Positions 1 to 12,239 of a DNA stretch of 64,000 nt are shown here, piece after piece. A model generated the notes under the pieces. It ran no database searches, was not told the DNA's origin, and saw only the letters and a program-made list of their open reading frames with translations. Origin of the DNA: Brasenia schreberi. Lineage: Eukaryota; Streptophyta; Magnoliopsida; Nymphaeales; Cabombaceae. The stretch's first letter is position 1, and each line of letters begins with the position of its first letter. The translations under genes and the position numbers were made by a program. The stretch is taken from assembly GCA_036023115.1 (NCBI GenBank), contig JAYKKT010000061.1, positions 10,869,501 to 10,933,500 of the forward strand, written 5' to 3'.

Positions 1-2
1 TG

Positions 3-371
3 AATGAGGAAGAGCCTGATGATGGCATCATTGTGGATTCTGTAGATGTAGAAAAGGATCTGTGCCTGATGGTGTATAAGAGTGGTTTGGCCAAGGTGTC
101 GAGGGTAAGATATCTGGAAGAGATCTGTAGCTTCCATATAGGGGATATAGACATTACCAATGTGAAGGTGTTGTGTAGTTTGAACAGTGGCTATGCTTTC
201 ACATCAATTGATGGAACTATTAGTGTGTGGGATATTGCGACAGGTGAATTTTTGTACGATCTAGAAGTTGACATTGATGATGCGATAGATCTCACTGCCG
301 ATGATGACAATCTAGCTGGGTGCTCTGGCAACACGGGAGTGCATTTATGGGACTTCAGAGCTTTGCTTTAG
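3..371 (+). CDS. C-terminal part of a WD40-repeat protein, probably F-box/WD40 (5' end outside window)
   Basis: The frame is open from base 3 to the TAG at 369-371, so about 122 residues of a longer protein are visible. They include two WD40-like blades: one with the core ISVWDIATGEFLYDL and a last one ending GVHLWDFRALL. WD40 propellers are protein-interaction scaffolds; plant F-box proteins of this layout act as SCF ubiquitin-ligase substrate receptors, but the F-box would lie upstream of the window, so that role is inference. There is no ATG at the left edge (the first residues read NEEEPDD), which fits an internal exon continuing leftwards. The family is fairly sure, the subfamily is not. 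Confidence 0.6.
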   Translation, partial: NEEEPDDGIIVDSVDVEKDLCLMVYKSGLAKVSRVRYLEEICSFHIGDIDITNVKVLCSLNSGYAFTSIDGTISVWDIATGEFLYDLEVDIDDAIDLTADDDNLAGCSGNTGVHLWDFRALL

Positions 372-1100
372 GATCGATTTTTGTGCTGTCAGAGGTATAG
401 GAGATCAGGATTGTTCGCATAAAGCAGAAGCTGCTTTTATTATTGCAATTTTACAAACACAAGGCCATAATATTCTCCTCCTGCATCTATTTGTCATGAT
501 TATGCTTCTCAATCAATTTGGTTTCTTTTGGGGATTTCCAATTATACTAAGCTGGAAAGATTGTGTTCAAAGTTTCTATCAATCATGATTCTTTAGGGTT
601 TGATGGCCTCTTTTTGAGGTGTGGAAAGAGATGCTATGAACTACGCTTTTTATTGTACTTGAGCAAGAGCAGATTTATATCCGTAAGAGGACACATATTG
701 GCCCCAACCACTCCATTGTAGCCTGCAAGCTCGTTCACGTGTCTGTAAACTGTTTGTAATTAGAAGCTACTGTTCATCTCTCAGAGAGAAGCGTGGGGTT
801 GGATTTTTGTGTCAAGGAATTCATGAACCGAAAGGCAAACAGTGAGTTGATTGTGTTGATTCTTGTGGAAAAGACATTGAAGTTCGAAAGATTCTGTGCT
901 TTTGCGTGGACCAAAACTAGATATAAGAAAAGACTGAAGATTGTTGTCCTTGCAGGGACCAAGGAGTCTTGTCAGGTATGGTCGATCTTTCATGTCATCT
1001 TCAATTAATTTTGGCGTACTATTCTTTGATCATTACCACGTGGGGGTGGCTTTGTTTTTTGACTACTGTATTTGTATAATCTTGCTTGTTTGACTACTAT
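372..1100 (+). other. 3' flank / probable 3' UTR of the WD40 gene
   Basis: No convincing coding region. Short ORFs overlap each other on both strands around 774-1008 and resemble nothing I know. T-rich stretches fit a 3' UTR and terminator region. Confidence 0.35.
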
Positions 1101-1939
1101 GTATGGCATTGTTTGGTTTAACGCTCATGCGTGAGACATGGTTGACATGTCGACTTGTGACTGTCCTCTCCTTTATTGATAAAGCTTCCTTATTATTCAA
1201 TTGGCACCAATCAATTAAAGTTTTCATGTGAATCTAGTTCAGCAAATTGAATTTTAAATTATGCATATTGTTTAGGATAAAAAGTTTCAGTTTGCTGGTT
1301 TGCATTTATACATGTTAGGCTTGAGGTCCTTTGTGTTTTTAATGATCTTTTGTTAATCAACATGTTATTTGGTTGGTAGTTCATTTATAATTAAAAGAAA
1401 TAGTGCAATCAGTTCTACGATTTAGGGCATTATGGTTTTCCTTACGAAAAAATTGCATGGGAAGTATCAGTTTTTCTTTTCCCCACTAAAGCTTCGAACT
1501 TCATTCATGAAAAAAAGAAGGTATAAAAGGGGTTCCATCGAGCATCATAATGAAATAAATAAGTAAAACATGTAACATGAGATCTCTCTCAAACTTTCAA
1601 AATATAACATCTTACAATACACGATGACAAAAAAATATTGATGAATACTGACCACCTTTTAAATGCACAATGTAGCAACTAAACTTAAAGAGAAACACTC
1701 CATATTTATTTTTCGATAAAAGCACTTGCACAAAATGTTGAACAAGCATAAAAGGACTTCTCCCATAACCACAAACACAAAATCATTCTATTCATCGTTC
1801 GGTGCTCTCTCATCTTTACCCAAGAGGAAGAATGAGAAAAAGATTGAAGAAAATAGAAAAAGAGTCTTCTGGAGGCCAAATGTCCATGTCTCCCTCTTGT
1901 GACTGAAAAGAGCTCATCTCTACATAGACATAACTGATT
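1101..1939. other. AT-rich intergenic DNA, nothing recognised
   Basis: No ORF with family resemblance, no tandem array and no identifiable element ends. Confidence 0.5.
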
Positions 1940-2245
1940 TTAGTTCCTTTTCAACCAGGAATCCAATCGAGACCAAGGCAATTCTGGTTCCAGTTACCAT
2001 TTGAGTCCTAAACCTCCCAAAATCAGAGAAAACTACTAAAAAAATTGAAAATAAAAAAATAAAAGAACATACATAAGTGGTGTTTTAGTTCCGACTCAGC
2101 CTAGTTTCGGTTCTATAGAAGGTGGAATAGCAACCAAACTAGGCGACCCACGGTTGTGGATCCGTTCTGATTGGGTCATGTTTCGGTTTGGTTTTAGTTG
2201 GAACAGTTTAGGCCGGTTTCAAACCAGTCATGTGTATCTCTACAC
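1940..2245. repeat. GGTTCC/GGTTTGG-rich dispersed repeat, hAT-like relic (copy A)
   Basis: Repeated GGTTCC, CGGTTT, AACCAG motifs. The right end reads CCAGTCATGTGTATCTCTAC, a degenerate form of the GGTCATGTCTAC end seen in the copy at 42050-42418. Left boundary not resolved. Confidence 0.4.
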
Positions 2246-2454
2246 TCATGCTGTCCTACCCATTAGAGAAAGAGGGATAGGGAGAGAGCGATGAGGAAGA
2301 GAAGGGGAAGAAGGTGAGATTACCAGGTGAGGGAGCTGAATGATAACCCTTTTTTCTTCCCTTTCTCGTGTTTTCTTTTGGAAAGTGTCAGCTTAAAGCT
2401 CAAGTAAATTGCACCTGAATACACACCCACACACTTGAAGAGTTAGAATGGAGT

Positions 2455-2545
2455 GGTTGATACGCATGTCCGAGTATTCAAACTCACGACCTTCAACTTG
2501 TGAGTTGAATCCCCTACCCATGTAAGCTATCACTCAGTGCAATCG
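2455..2545 (-). mobile_element. tRNA-derived SINE fragment, family 1
   Basis: On the minus strand it has the family-1 internal promoter: an A-box-like GATAGCTTACATGGGTAGG and a B-box-like GGTCGTGAGTTTGAATAC. The same signature recurs at 12101, 27384, 28197, 29741 and 45288. It does not fold as an intact tRNA. Confidence 0.5.
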
Positions 2546-2559
2546 CCAACATTTGGCTT

Positions 2560-3108
2560 TAAGATGACGAACTCAACCTGAAAATATGTGAATGGTTGCT
2601 CTGAGAATGGTGCATATATTTATGCTTTAACTAAATTTAACAAAGATAATAGCAAAAAAATTGTCAAACATGAATCAATTGTTATCTTTGCATTTTGGTA
2701 CTTGATCAAAATGAATCTGGGCATATCACCAAAAGATATCGACAGTTTAAATATGTGAATTCATAATGAAGCATATCTCTGCTCAATAATTTCAACGTAC
2801 GAAATGTTGATTTCATCTAAATCATCAGATATTGACTGTTTTAAGTTCATAAATCCTAAAAGTATCTGCTTATGCGTCGAAGATATTGGTTTGTTTTTAG
2901 TTTAGGAAGCATTGGCTAACAGTTGGCTTGGACTGACATAACCCGGTGTTGCCCGTTCGTATTTTGCATGGATCGAACATCCAACATCAAGATCGAAGGT
3001 GCCCGTAGTTTTTTTTGGGTATGTTACAAGGAAATGCACAATTGCGTAGAATTTTTAAGACGAAAACGTCATGCTACTCGTTTGTTGAGGAAACAGGTTT
3101 AAAGTAGT
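2560..3108. other. Intergenic, nothing recognised
   Basis: AT-rich single-copy-looking DNA without a supported gene or repeat. Confidence 0.45.
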
Positions 3109-3111
3109 CAC

Positions 3112-3230
3112 ACCCAGGGTGTTAGCTCAATGGAAGGCTTTCTAGCGTTGCTGCTGGTGGGGAGTTCGATTCCCAGAGGGCGCGTGTGTTGGTGTATGTT
3201 AGGCTTTGACCTCCTCTTGTAACAAAAAAA
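3112..3230 (+). mobile_element. tRNA-derived SINE, family 2
   Basis: Pol III-type A box (GTTAGCTCAATGG) and B box (GGGGAGTTCGATTCCC), then a unique part (TTAGGCTTTGACCTCC) ending TTGTAACAAAAAAAAG. The same order of blocks recurs at 31175 (+), 24238 (-), 29378 (-) and 47188 (-), so it is a dispersed SINE rather than a tRNA gene. Confidence 0.65.
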
Positions 3231-3234
3231 AGAA

Positions 3235-4256
3235 GCTTCAAGTTGCAAAATAGATCGTGATCGACCAAAATTTGGAATACAAGCATTAAATAAAAGAATA
3301 ACATGATAATAGTTAATATTTGCATAAATTTGGGCATTTGATTGATACAGAATAAGTTCAATCCAAGTCAAAACCTAACTATTTCTTCGAATATTCTTCT
3401 TGGATCAGTTTTCCTTCCTCATGGAAATCCTCAACTGGTGTACGTAATTATAACTTCAAAGAACTTTAAAGTTAAGGGACTCGCCGTTCAGCAAAATTTG
3501 ATGACATGAAAATGCATCTTTTATCTCAACAAGACGCAAGAATTACTTGAAAACCGATTTCATCAATGAAAGTAGTACAAATCATGAAGAATATGTTATG
3601 GGTTGCCTTTGAGCTTGTGAAACACCACAGATCCCAAAAGAAACCTGCAAATGGTGATCTCGGTGAGAGCCTAAATTACGAGTTATGGTTTAATCTCTTG
3701 AACAATACAGATATATTATGAGATGATGAATACCTCGTTGATGAAATCCCTTTGAGGAATCGAGGTTTGAGAAGTAGATTATGAAGTTGTTACGATATAT
3801 ATGCCAATGCATGCATTTGAGAAAGGATAATACAGCAAGACTTTGCAGAGGTTCAAGCCAAGTAAGAGCTAAATTATGCCCTTCATGCATTATTGGTCCT
3901 CATCGTGATACACACTTGTTAATTATCTTACAAGGAATCCATCTTCCTTAATAACATGAATAGCTCTTTCTCTTCTCATCTCAAGTGCAAATTTTTGGGT
4001 GGTGGTGGAAAGAGAAATAAATCGAACGTGAACAAGAAAAGTAGGCTCTCCATATCCTTTTTTCTTGTAAAACGGGGCTGAAGCCCAGACAGTGACGAAC
4101 GTTACGAGATTTAAGAAGTGTGGGTGAAGCTAAACGAGCAGAAATCGCCATGGACAAGCGGTCTATACTACCGACATAATATCTGCCAACCAGTTGGTGG
4201 ACGTATGTGGAAGTATGTAGTCATTTATGTTAAGCTTCATATGTGCATGCTGGTCT
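3235..4256. other. Intergenic, nothing recognised
   Basis: Small unsupported ORFs only. Around 4065-4090 a short ACGGGGCTGAAGCC stretch may be a SINE tail scrap. Confidence 0.4.
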
Positions 4257-4400
4257 AAGGGTCGGTTTCGTTCAGTTTTAGCCCCAACCTCGAACAAAAC
4301 CAATACAGTCGGTTTTTAATTTTGAGAAACCAAACCATCGATTCCAGTTTGGTTCGGGAACTATGGTTCCATACGTTTTAATATTACGGTAACATATGCT
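4257..4400. repeat. GGTTCC-rich hAT-like relic (copy B)
   Basis: Contains GGGTCGGTTTCGTTC, CGATTCCAGTTTGGTTCGGG and a terminal GGTTCC. It stops just before the solo LTR at 4408, so the LTR may have landed at its edge. Confidence 0.35.
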
Positions 4401-4407
4401 TATATTG

Positions 4408-6429
4408 TGTAGATGTGAAAATTTCACTCTAAGCCTATGTAGAGGCTTGAAATAAACTTCTCAAATCTACTTTGTTTGCGGAATCGTGCCAACTAGTTTT
4501 CAAAACTAGCAAAGTTTATAAATGATCTTTTCACCTTAAGCCTTCTTAAACCGACGTTCAAGGGTCAGTCTAGGCGCTTTGAGGACTCATTTGTGCAGGT
4601 GTGATTCCAAATCCACTTTAAGAAAAATCCGAGAGACTTATCAAATTCATGCACTTAATGTTTTGAAAACAAATTTGGCTAAGATCTAAAAAACAGAAAC
4701 AGATTCTGTTTTTAGACCTTGCTTTCTGATTTTCTTTCAGTGGCTTTCGAATCTCCAAAAATCAGGAAAAATTCACAGTAAGCAAGCAAAAGTATATTTT
4801 TGTTCTATTTTTGGGTGTTGTGATTATTCAGAATTAAATCAGAGAAGTGTCTCTACTCAAACACTCGGAACTGTTTTGTCACAGAAATATAAAGACCCAA
4901 AGAAAGGTCTGTATCTCAGTGCACACAGCTTTGATTTTTGTGTACTTAGTCTTGTTGGAAAGCTATGGATGTCAGATTTTTAATGAACTAAATTTCATTG
5001 AAATTGAACAACTACAAACAGAGTTATATTATGATTACCCAGACTTTGTGGTAGGAAATACAATTTTGACAAAGATGGTTTTGGATTTTCCCGATCTTAC
5101 ATACTTTTAATTACATAGTTGCACGGCCCTAAAATTCTTTAAAATTTTATTCTATGTGGGATTATGTGTGTAGAAGAAGTGTTCCAAATTTCAGGCTAAT
5201 CGGGGCAGAAATGAGGAAATGAAAATTAAAATATCAGACATATGCAGAGATGCTAAACACAATTTTTCTGTGTTTACAACATACGTGATGCAACTCACCC
5301 AAAATTAAATGACATAATCACAGCAAACCCAAAATAAATTGCTAAAGGGAAATGAATGTAAAGATATGTATTATTACAATCCCTTTCTTGAATTGAATAT
5401 TAAGAGGAGAATCGAGATTAACCAAGAAAGAAAATACTTACTTAGCAACCTCCAAGAATAAACGGATCTACAAGAGGATCGTCCCCTTCATCTCTTGGAG
5501 CCACCCTCTCTTCTTCCTCTCTTTTTTCTTTTTTCTCTTTTTCTCTCTTTTTCTCTTTTTTTCTCTCTCTCTCTCTAATTTACAACACCTCCTCTCTCTC
5601 CTAGGCTCTCTCTCTCTCTTCCCTCACGTTTTGGCAAGTTCTCCCATTGCGACGTGGAATGGATAGCTTCTTGACCCAAATCCAATCCAAGCTCCATGGC
5701 CAACTCACATGGCCTTCACGTGCTCCTCTCGGTCCATATAAACCCAACACATGCAGCCTTAGGTGGGTCGGTTTGGTCTTTGCTCGAGCCAACCTAGCTT
5801 TGATCCAATCGGCTAGATAGGCTTTGGGTTTAATTGGCTAGGGGTGTTTGTGTTCAATCAATAAAGGGGAAGGAATGGACCGACAATGATGGGTTCATCC
5901 AACGATATGTGGCTAGGTAAGGTTATGTTAATGTGGTTCGGCCAAGGCATGTAGAGTGAAGATGGCTAATGTGATTCAAGGCCATTCGGTCTAGTCAATG
6001 TAGCTTGATCAAAAGCTAGCCCATGGGTCACGATTAATTTAGATAAATTGGGTCTAGGCTTGGTCAATTCAAATAGGTTAGGTTGGTGAGGTTTTTCATT
6101 TGGATTAGCCTCTGTTGTCTTTGATGGAGCCATGCCTTGACTTGATTCGTGCCTTGGGTCTTCCCTTGGTCCATATAAATTGAAGTCCTACTTGATGCTT
6201 GCTTTAATTGTAGCCTTGATCCTCGCTGATTCTTCGGAGAGACGATTCGGCTTTATCCCTATTTGACTTGGCTTTTCATCTAATTCCTTAACTTTGATTT
6301 GAAAACATTTTATTTTGAAATCTCCGTTTTAAGGATTTTGTGAAATTTCCAATTTAAAGCACGGGTTTAAAACAAGCTGTTTTCGAAATTGAGAGTATGC
6401 TTTTACAAAATTTATTTAGGGTGTTTACA
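4408..6429. mobile_element. Solo LTR, about 2.0 kb, flanked by TSD TATTG
   Basis: The element starts TGTAGATGTG and ends GGGTGTTTACA, giving TG..CA ends with a short imperfect inverted terminus (TGTAgA / TGTAaA). The 5 bases before it (4403-4407) and after it (6430-6434) are both TATTG, the duplication expected from LTR-retrotransposon integration. No gag, pol, PBS, PPT or second LTR is present, so it is best read as a solo LTR left by LTR-LTR recombination. Its length favours a Ty3/gypsy family (inference). It holds a CT-rich block at 5505-5620 and a TATAAA at 5737-5742. The 87-codon ORF at 4847-5110 lies wholly inside and is taken as LTR noise. Confidence 0.7.
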
Positions 6430-6434
6430 TATTG

Positions 6435-8279
6435 TTACCAAATAATCAATATGAAACAGCAATGTACTCAAAGTATGTTATGATAGATAAAATTAGAAGG
6501 TTTAGCATTTGATAACACAAAATAATTTAGCTTCTAGAATTTATATTTCAAAAATGCCACAGAATAAATTGCAAGAATTGATGCTTATGCCATTCAAACA
6601 TCAAAATTTTGCATGTCATCCGAAAATTTGATATGCTCATTTTGAGGAAGGAAAAGGGAGAAGGGTTTGGGAAAATGTCTTGGGAAGCAGAAGCAAGAAG
6701 CAGCGGTATGAGCCATAAATCAAGTGGTCTCTCTCTCTCTCTCTCACACACACACGCCATTCCTATATCAACCATTGATCTTCAAGTAAAAAAACCAAAT
6801 AATATCAAGTGCATTTAGCATGATTGAAAAAAAGCAAATAGTACCAATGTATTTAGTATGCTTGAGAGAGAAATTTGAATTTCAGTCGTTAATTGGACAG
6901 TTGCGATTCTTGAGAATATTAAGCACGGATTCATGTGTGCATAAACTATATATATGTGTATATGTATACATGTACATATATACATGTATACATACACGTA
7001 CATATATATATATCCCTTTGGCTTTGCAAAAGAGAGTACATAATCCGAAGAAAGAGATACGGACAGCAGGTACATCGTCATTGAGCTAGTGGGGTCAATT
7101 AACGGTCCTTTAGCAATAGTTCTCTTCTTTTCCCAGGAGAAGTAAAGGGAGTCTGTGAGATGTCCCGGAAAGGAAAAAGTACCCATCACATACTAAAAGA
7201 GTCATGATTCATTTGAAATAAGAATCGGATCTCTCTATGACTTAACGTAAAAATGCAAAGCATAATCATAATTAGCAAATAGAAGCAGTAGCAGAATTCT
7301 AACACTGTATTGGTTACGAGTAGTAAAATTCTTGTGCTGTAGAACAAAATGCTCGAGAGTTCCTCCATTGAAGATCTTTCTTTCATTCCCAACTTTCCTG
7401 TATTTTCCTAGTCTCTAGTGACTTGCAGACAGAGAGGGAGAAAATTGATGATCCCATCAGACATGATCGAGTTGCGGAAGTCTCATGAATGGAATGCTTG
7501 CTAGCTAGAGAATCGATCGCCCTCTAGTTGCTTGGAAGCATGAAGCACGTAATGGCAATTGAGGAGATTATGCAACCTAAAGCAAGATTCAAGACTCTAA
7601 AGAAGACCCACAAGACGTGTTTGTGCGGAGGCCGCAAGCGATGCAAACGGGGCAGTGCAGGCCCTTGGGCCCCGCTCTTTACATCTATGGAGTCCACATC
7701 AACCTCATCTTCTTTCTCTTCTTCGTGCAGTTCAATTCCTCCCCGTTACATATCTAAAACCATGATCCTTGATGTGGTTACAGCGATGGCAAAGTGTTCA
7801 CTGGTGATCCTTAATGCATCTGAGATGAGGCGTCAGATTCAGATATGGCTCGCTACGTGGAGCAGATACCTGAATAATTGATTGAAACAGTAAATCTGTA
7901 GGTGCCACAATAATTAATTTTATGGAATAGTGTAATATGGGAGTAATTGTTTACCACCTCATGAAAACTTGACGCGTCCTAGTGTCCAACCACTACAAAT
8001 ATCTTTAAGATTGAATAATAATGGTATCATGAAAACGTGAGGTAAGTTGATGACATACATAAATCATGGTGGCTGTTGCGTAGGTTCGTTTTTGAAGCAC
8101 GTGTACGATGGAAATCACAAAGTTCAGAAAAAGGAAAGAGAAGAGCAGAAGATTTACGAGTTTCAGCAGAGTTTCTTACTCCATGGGTAAGACGGCAAGA
8201 AAATTTTTAACTACGATGAATGGGGTGCGCGCACAATACACTTACTCTCAGATAACCTCTTACAAACAGTAAACCATGT
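6435..8279. other. Intergenic with small microsatellites; unsupported 117-codon ORF
   Basis: Holds (CT)n(CA)n at 6728-6756 and a TATG/TACA block at 6945-7015. An ATG-started frame at 7528-7881 (+) contains KTCLCGGRKRCKRG and a Ser-rich run, but I recognise no family and see no splice or homology support, so it is not called a gene. Confidence 0.4.
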
Positions 8280-8289
8280 GCATATATAT

Positions 8290-8356
<67 letters not shown>

Positions 8357-8400
8357 CATATATATATATATACATACATATATATATATATACATACATA

Positions 8401-8436
<36 letters not shown>

Positions 8437-8574
8437 CATACATATATATATATATATACATACATATATATATATATATACATACATATATATATATATA
8501 TACATACATATATATATATATACATACATATATATATATATACATACATATATATATATATATATACATACATA

Positions 8575-8612
<38 letters not shown>

Positions 8613-8642
8613 CATACATATATATATATATATACATACATA

Positions 8643-8729
<87 letters not shown>

Positions 8730-8730
8730 T
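8280..8730. repeat. 450 bp TA array with periodic CATACATA interruptions
   Basis: (TA)n is interrupted about fifteen times by CATACATA or a single C, making a higher-order pattern of 20-30 bp units, and it ends in (GA)n at 8703-8730. All ORFs here (Tyr/Ile polymers on both strands) are artefacts of the repeat. Confidence 0.95.
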
Positions 8731-8849
8731 AAGTAGTCGGTGCTCAATCAAGCTGTCCGTCCATCAGTGATGGCCGGGCAAAAGAAGGCTAGCATCATCC
8801 TTTTGAGTTACTCCAGGCGAATCATTGCTGATGCAGTCCATGAAGTTTC

Positions 8850-9230
8850 TGTCTTCTTGAGCGAATAGTTGATTGGAAGTACCCCCTGACTTTCATCATG
8901 ATGCAATCTCTAGTGGTGAACACAGAGCCATCTTCCATCACCAACGTTGTTGGATGTTGTTAGCATCTATATTTCTTTTGAATCTTGTGTGGAAGCAAGA
9001 TGTATTCTGGTCACCATTCCTAATCCATGAGAATCGGCTCTTTTGCTTCCGAAGGAGCTCCTTTACGTCTCGTAATCTTTCAGTTGGAGGATTAATCCTG
9101 TGTCTTTCATCTATAAGTACAAATCCCCTTCATAGTTTCGGCCATGCATGGCCTCCAGCTCTTCTTGACATCATCGAACATTCCCCATAGTAGACGCATC
9201 CCGGGATATTAGATTTTGATGGGCTTCCTT
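8850..9230 (-). mobile_element. L1-type LINE fragment (pre-RT region)
   Basis: Read on the minus strand, about 9085 down to 8960 encodes KELLRKQKSRFSWIRNGD followed by QNTSCFHTRF. This is the motif found just upstream of the reverse transcriptase in plant L1 LINEs (typically KQKSR..W...GD.NT.FFH). Stops follow near 8930, and no RT or tail is seen. It is a short decayed relic with unresolved ends. Confidence 0.6.
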
Positions 9231-10157
9231 AGGTTCTGAACCACTTTGTACATATAATTAACGAATAATTAACTTCTTGAAGCTTTAGTTTTTCGGGACA
9301 CCTCTACAATCGCCAACAATTCTGACTGTCTAAAACAACAGCCGGAATAACTTGAAAGAATGGAGCTTTTTGAGCTTTCATGTTTTCAGCAATTTGCACC
9401 AATTAGGCCATTATGGTCTGAGAAGGATCAATGCTTAGTTTTGACCCAAGAGTTGAGAAACAACTCTTGTATCTAGGAAACTCTCATGCGTGAGAAAGAT
9501 CGCAGCTATCCTCAACATGCATAATTAGGCCATTGGCCAACTTTAGTGATAAGGTGGTTGTGGTAAGGTAGGACTGTGAAGAACAACTCTTATATTATTG
9601 GAACCAAAGTTTAAAATAATGCAATCAATGCAGAGGGGTGGCTTAAGCTTCACAAAATGCCTTTCCTCATAAAGCGGATATTTAGAAGAACTTTAACAGA
9701 GGAATACCAAGTGTTCACTGGTGGCTTTCACAGATTTTACAACAAAAGAGACGGTTCAAAACTACCAAAAACTATAGAATTGGGCCGATGTGAAGGTCTT
9801 TTCTTTCTTTAATCATCAGTCAGATCAAACATACCACATATGGCTTAAAGAACTAAACAAGAATCAGCTAATGACAAGCCCGACGGTCGGAACTACGAGC
9901 AGCTTAATTCATTTAAAGGACTTGTGTTCTCCCACCGATTTTTTCTCTTTCTTTTACTTCTATGAAATCAATTCTGTTTATTACTTATGTCCTTTAAACT
10001 AAGTTTTTTCAATCCCTTGAGTGAGCAAAGAAGTTACTGTTCGAGTGTTTGCACTTGCTGGTTTCAAGTTCGTCGTCATTTTCAAGTAAAAAGCAGACTC
10101 CTCCAAGTCCTCAAGTCCCCACATTTCTCTGTCTCTCTTTCCATGAGAAGAGCATCA

Positions 10158-10211
10158 ATCATCATGTATATATATATTTAGGTATATATGCATATACACA
10201 TATGATGTATA

Positions 10212-10265
<54 letters not shown>
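10158..10265. repeat. (TA)n microsatellite
   Basis: Imperfect then pure TA tract. Confidence 0.9.
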
Positions 10266-10267
<2 letters not shown>

Positions 10268-11429
10268 TTGTGTATATATGTCATATAACCTAGGGAACCA
10301 CCATACATTTTGGTCGTGATTCCACCGATAATTGCCACTCTCAAGCTCCTCTAAGCTCTATAATTTATAAGGAATGAAAGTTCTTTTGTTTAACCATTAA
10401 ATAATTATTATGGCTTTTAAATTCATGAAAAAATTATCTTAGGGTCGTTTTATTCTAAAAAAATAGTTTTTTTTACTAGTTTTCTTAGCATAATGTAATT
10501 TATAACATGCCCTCTTTGCCTTGATTTTATCTTGCGCCACTTCACTCCACCAACAAGCTTTTTTTTTGTCCACCACCAAACTTCTTTTTATGCTGGTACG
10601 CTTCTCTTAGATTTGCCTAACACATCTTTTGTCACTTTCTTAATAATGTATAGTCATATTGTTCCATGTATGAGAAAGTGTACCTACCAATATTATTCAT
10701 ATCGTAGAACTCCATTATACGATACACCATTGTGTGCATTGTTCCACTTATCAGGTTGTATCTGCGATAGTGGGCTTAGCCTGCGCTACTGTAAAGCTGA
10801 ACTTCTTTGTTTCTGTTACATTTGACTCTAATTTAAAAAGCTGACTGCAACGAACAAACAATATGAAATGAAAGGTGGAAAAACATGTGTGTACCATCAC
10901 GATGATTAAGGTGAAAGAAATAAGAGTTGAATGAGAAAAGAAACGCAAGTCAAAAGTGGAGGGAGTCTCTCTTCCAACCACGTAAATCTTTTTATGTGAT
11001 TCATCTGTTTCACTCTTTATTTCCTAAGAGTTGATACCCAATTTATAATAACTCCTTTGTATGTGCATCCAGTTAAGCTTTTCGGTTGATTGTATGTAAA
11101 CCTCTTCAGTCGTGGCTGAAATGCTCTAAGTTTTCGCTAAATCGACGGGATTTATCATAATTCGAACAATTAGTAGGGCCTAAATAGGCCTCTTTTCTAT
11201 TATATTTTCTATTTTGTAATGTTTTTAAACTTTAAATTAATATAATTCAATTTGACGGATTTGTGTATACATTTCCACCAGCGTTGGCAAATCGGGACAA
11301 CGGGTTGGGTGACCTTGGGTTCGGGTCAGAAGTAAGTGAAAATGGAGTTGACCCTCTTTTTCTTTGGATCATTTTATTTAGAAAAGGAGCTGGTTGGGTT
11401 CTGGTTGACTTGACTGTGACCGATGTATA

Positions 11430-11508
<79 letters not shown>
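11430..11508. repeat. (TA)n(GA)n compound microsatellite
   Basis: TA tract running straight into GA repeats, a compound structure that recurs at 8703, 23441 and 28362. Confidence 0.9.
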
Positions 11509-12100
11509 TTAAATTTGCATAATATTTTTAGGTGCATAAAAATATTTAAACATTTTCACTATTTGACCTTTGAAATGAACAGTAGAAATTTGAATTAAAA
11601 ATAATGTTTGTACTTTTGTATCTTAAAAGTATCATGTGTATTGAATATAAAGTAATTCAAATCTCTATCTTTGATCTTAAATGGTAGAAATGTTTAAGCA
11701 TTACCCAAATTTAATACACTCTCTCTCCACATATATATACATAATAAATCTTGCATTTGTATTATATGTTTATTAATACATAATAATTAATATGAGATCA
11801 GGTTGACCGGACTGAATCCAGATGCCTAGATCCTGACTGAGACACGGTTTATCCAGGTCGGGTCCTTGTCGGATAACAATTCGTATGTGATTGCGTCTAT
11901 AAAAATGTCCCTTCTTTAAGTGGTGCACACGCAGGCGCATACTTTGTGTGAGGTATGTGCATGCGCAAAAGTGTCTAAATGAAATCGATTCCAAAAGTTT
12001 TTCCTCCCAAACATTTTGGGTTTGAAATCTTTACTCTTTTTTTATTTTAACAAAAAGGCAAAATAATCTAGCTTCATTAAAATAATTTGTGAATGCACAC

Positions 12101-12202
12101 ACGGAGAGCTAGCTCACCTGGCCTGGCGCTTGATTCACAAGATGCAGGTCGCGAGTTCGAAGGCGTAAACACCCTACTTCTTCTGCCTCTCCCTCGTAAA
12201 AA
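12101..12202 (+). mobile_element. tRNA-derived SINE, family 1
   Basis: A box CTAGCTCACCTGG, B box GGTCGCGAGTTCGAAG, pyrimidine-rich 3' part ending CCCTCGTAAAAAAAG. Confidence 0.65.
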
Positions 12203-12239
12203 AAGAAAATCAAGCATGCAAGCTATTTAAAAGCCTTGA

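Larger units (their letters stand above)
9235..12100. other. Intergenic with TA arrays, no supported gene
   Basis: Contains (AT)n at 10158-10265 and (AT)n(AG)n at 11430-11508. Short ORFs such as 10532-10825 show no family resemblance. A little GGTTCGGGT-type sequence occurs at 11290-11420 and 11800-11870. Confidence 0.45.

Noticed and set aside
3112..3190. tRNA gene (A and B boxes present)
   Set aside because: No cloverleaf could be built, and the same A/B boxes with a constant extra 3' body recur five times, so it is a SINE.
4847..5110. 87-codon ORF as a small gene
   Set aside because: Lies entirely inside the solo LTR defined by TSD and TG..CA ends.
7528..7881. 117-codon + strand ORF as a gene
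   Set aside because: ATG start but no recognisable domain, low-complexity Ser run, no splice or neighbour support.
8207..8770. Long Tyr/Ile ORFs on both strands (also at 26303-26970 and 56557-57103)
   Set aside because: They are translations of (TA)n/(TACA)n tracts, open in all frames, with no protein character.
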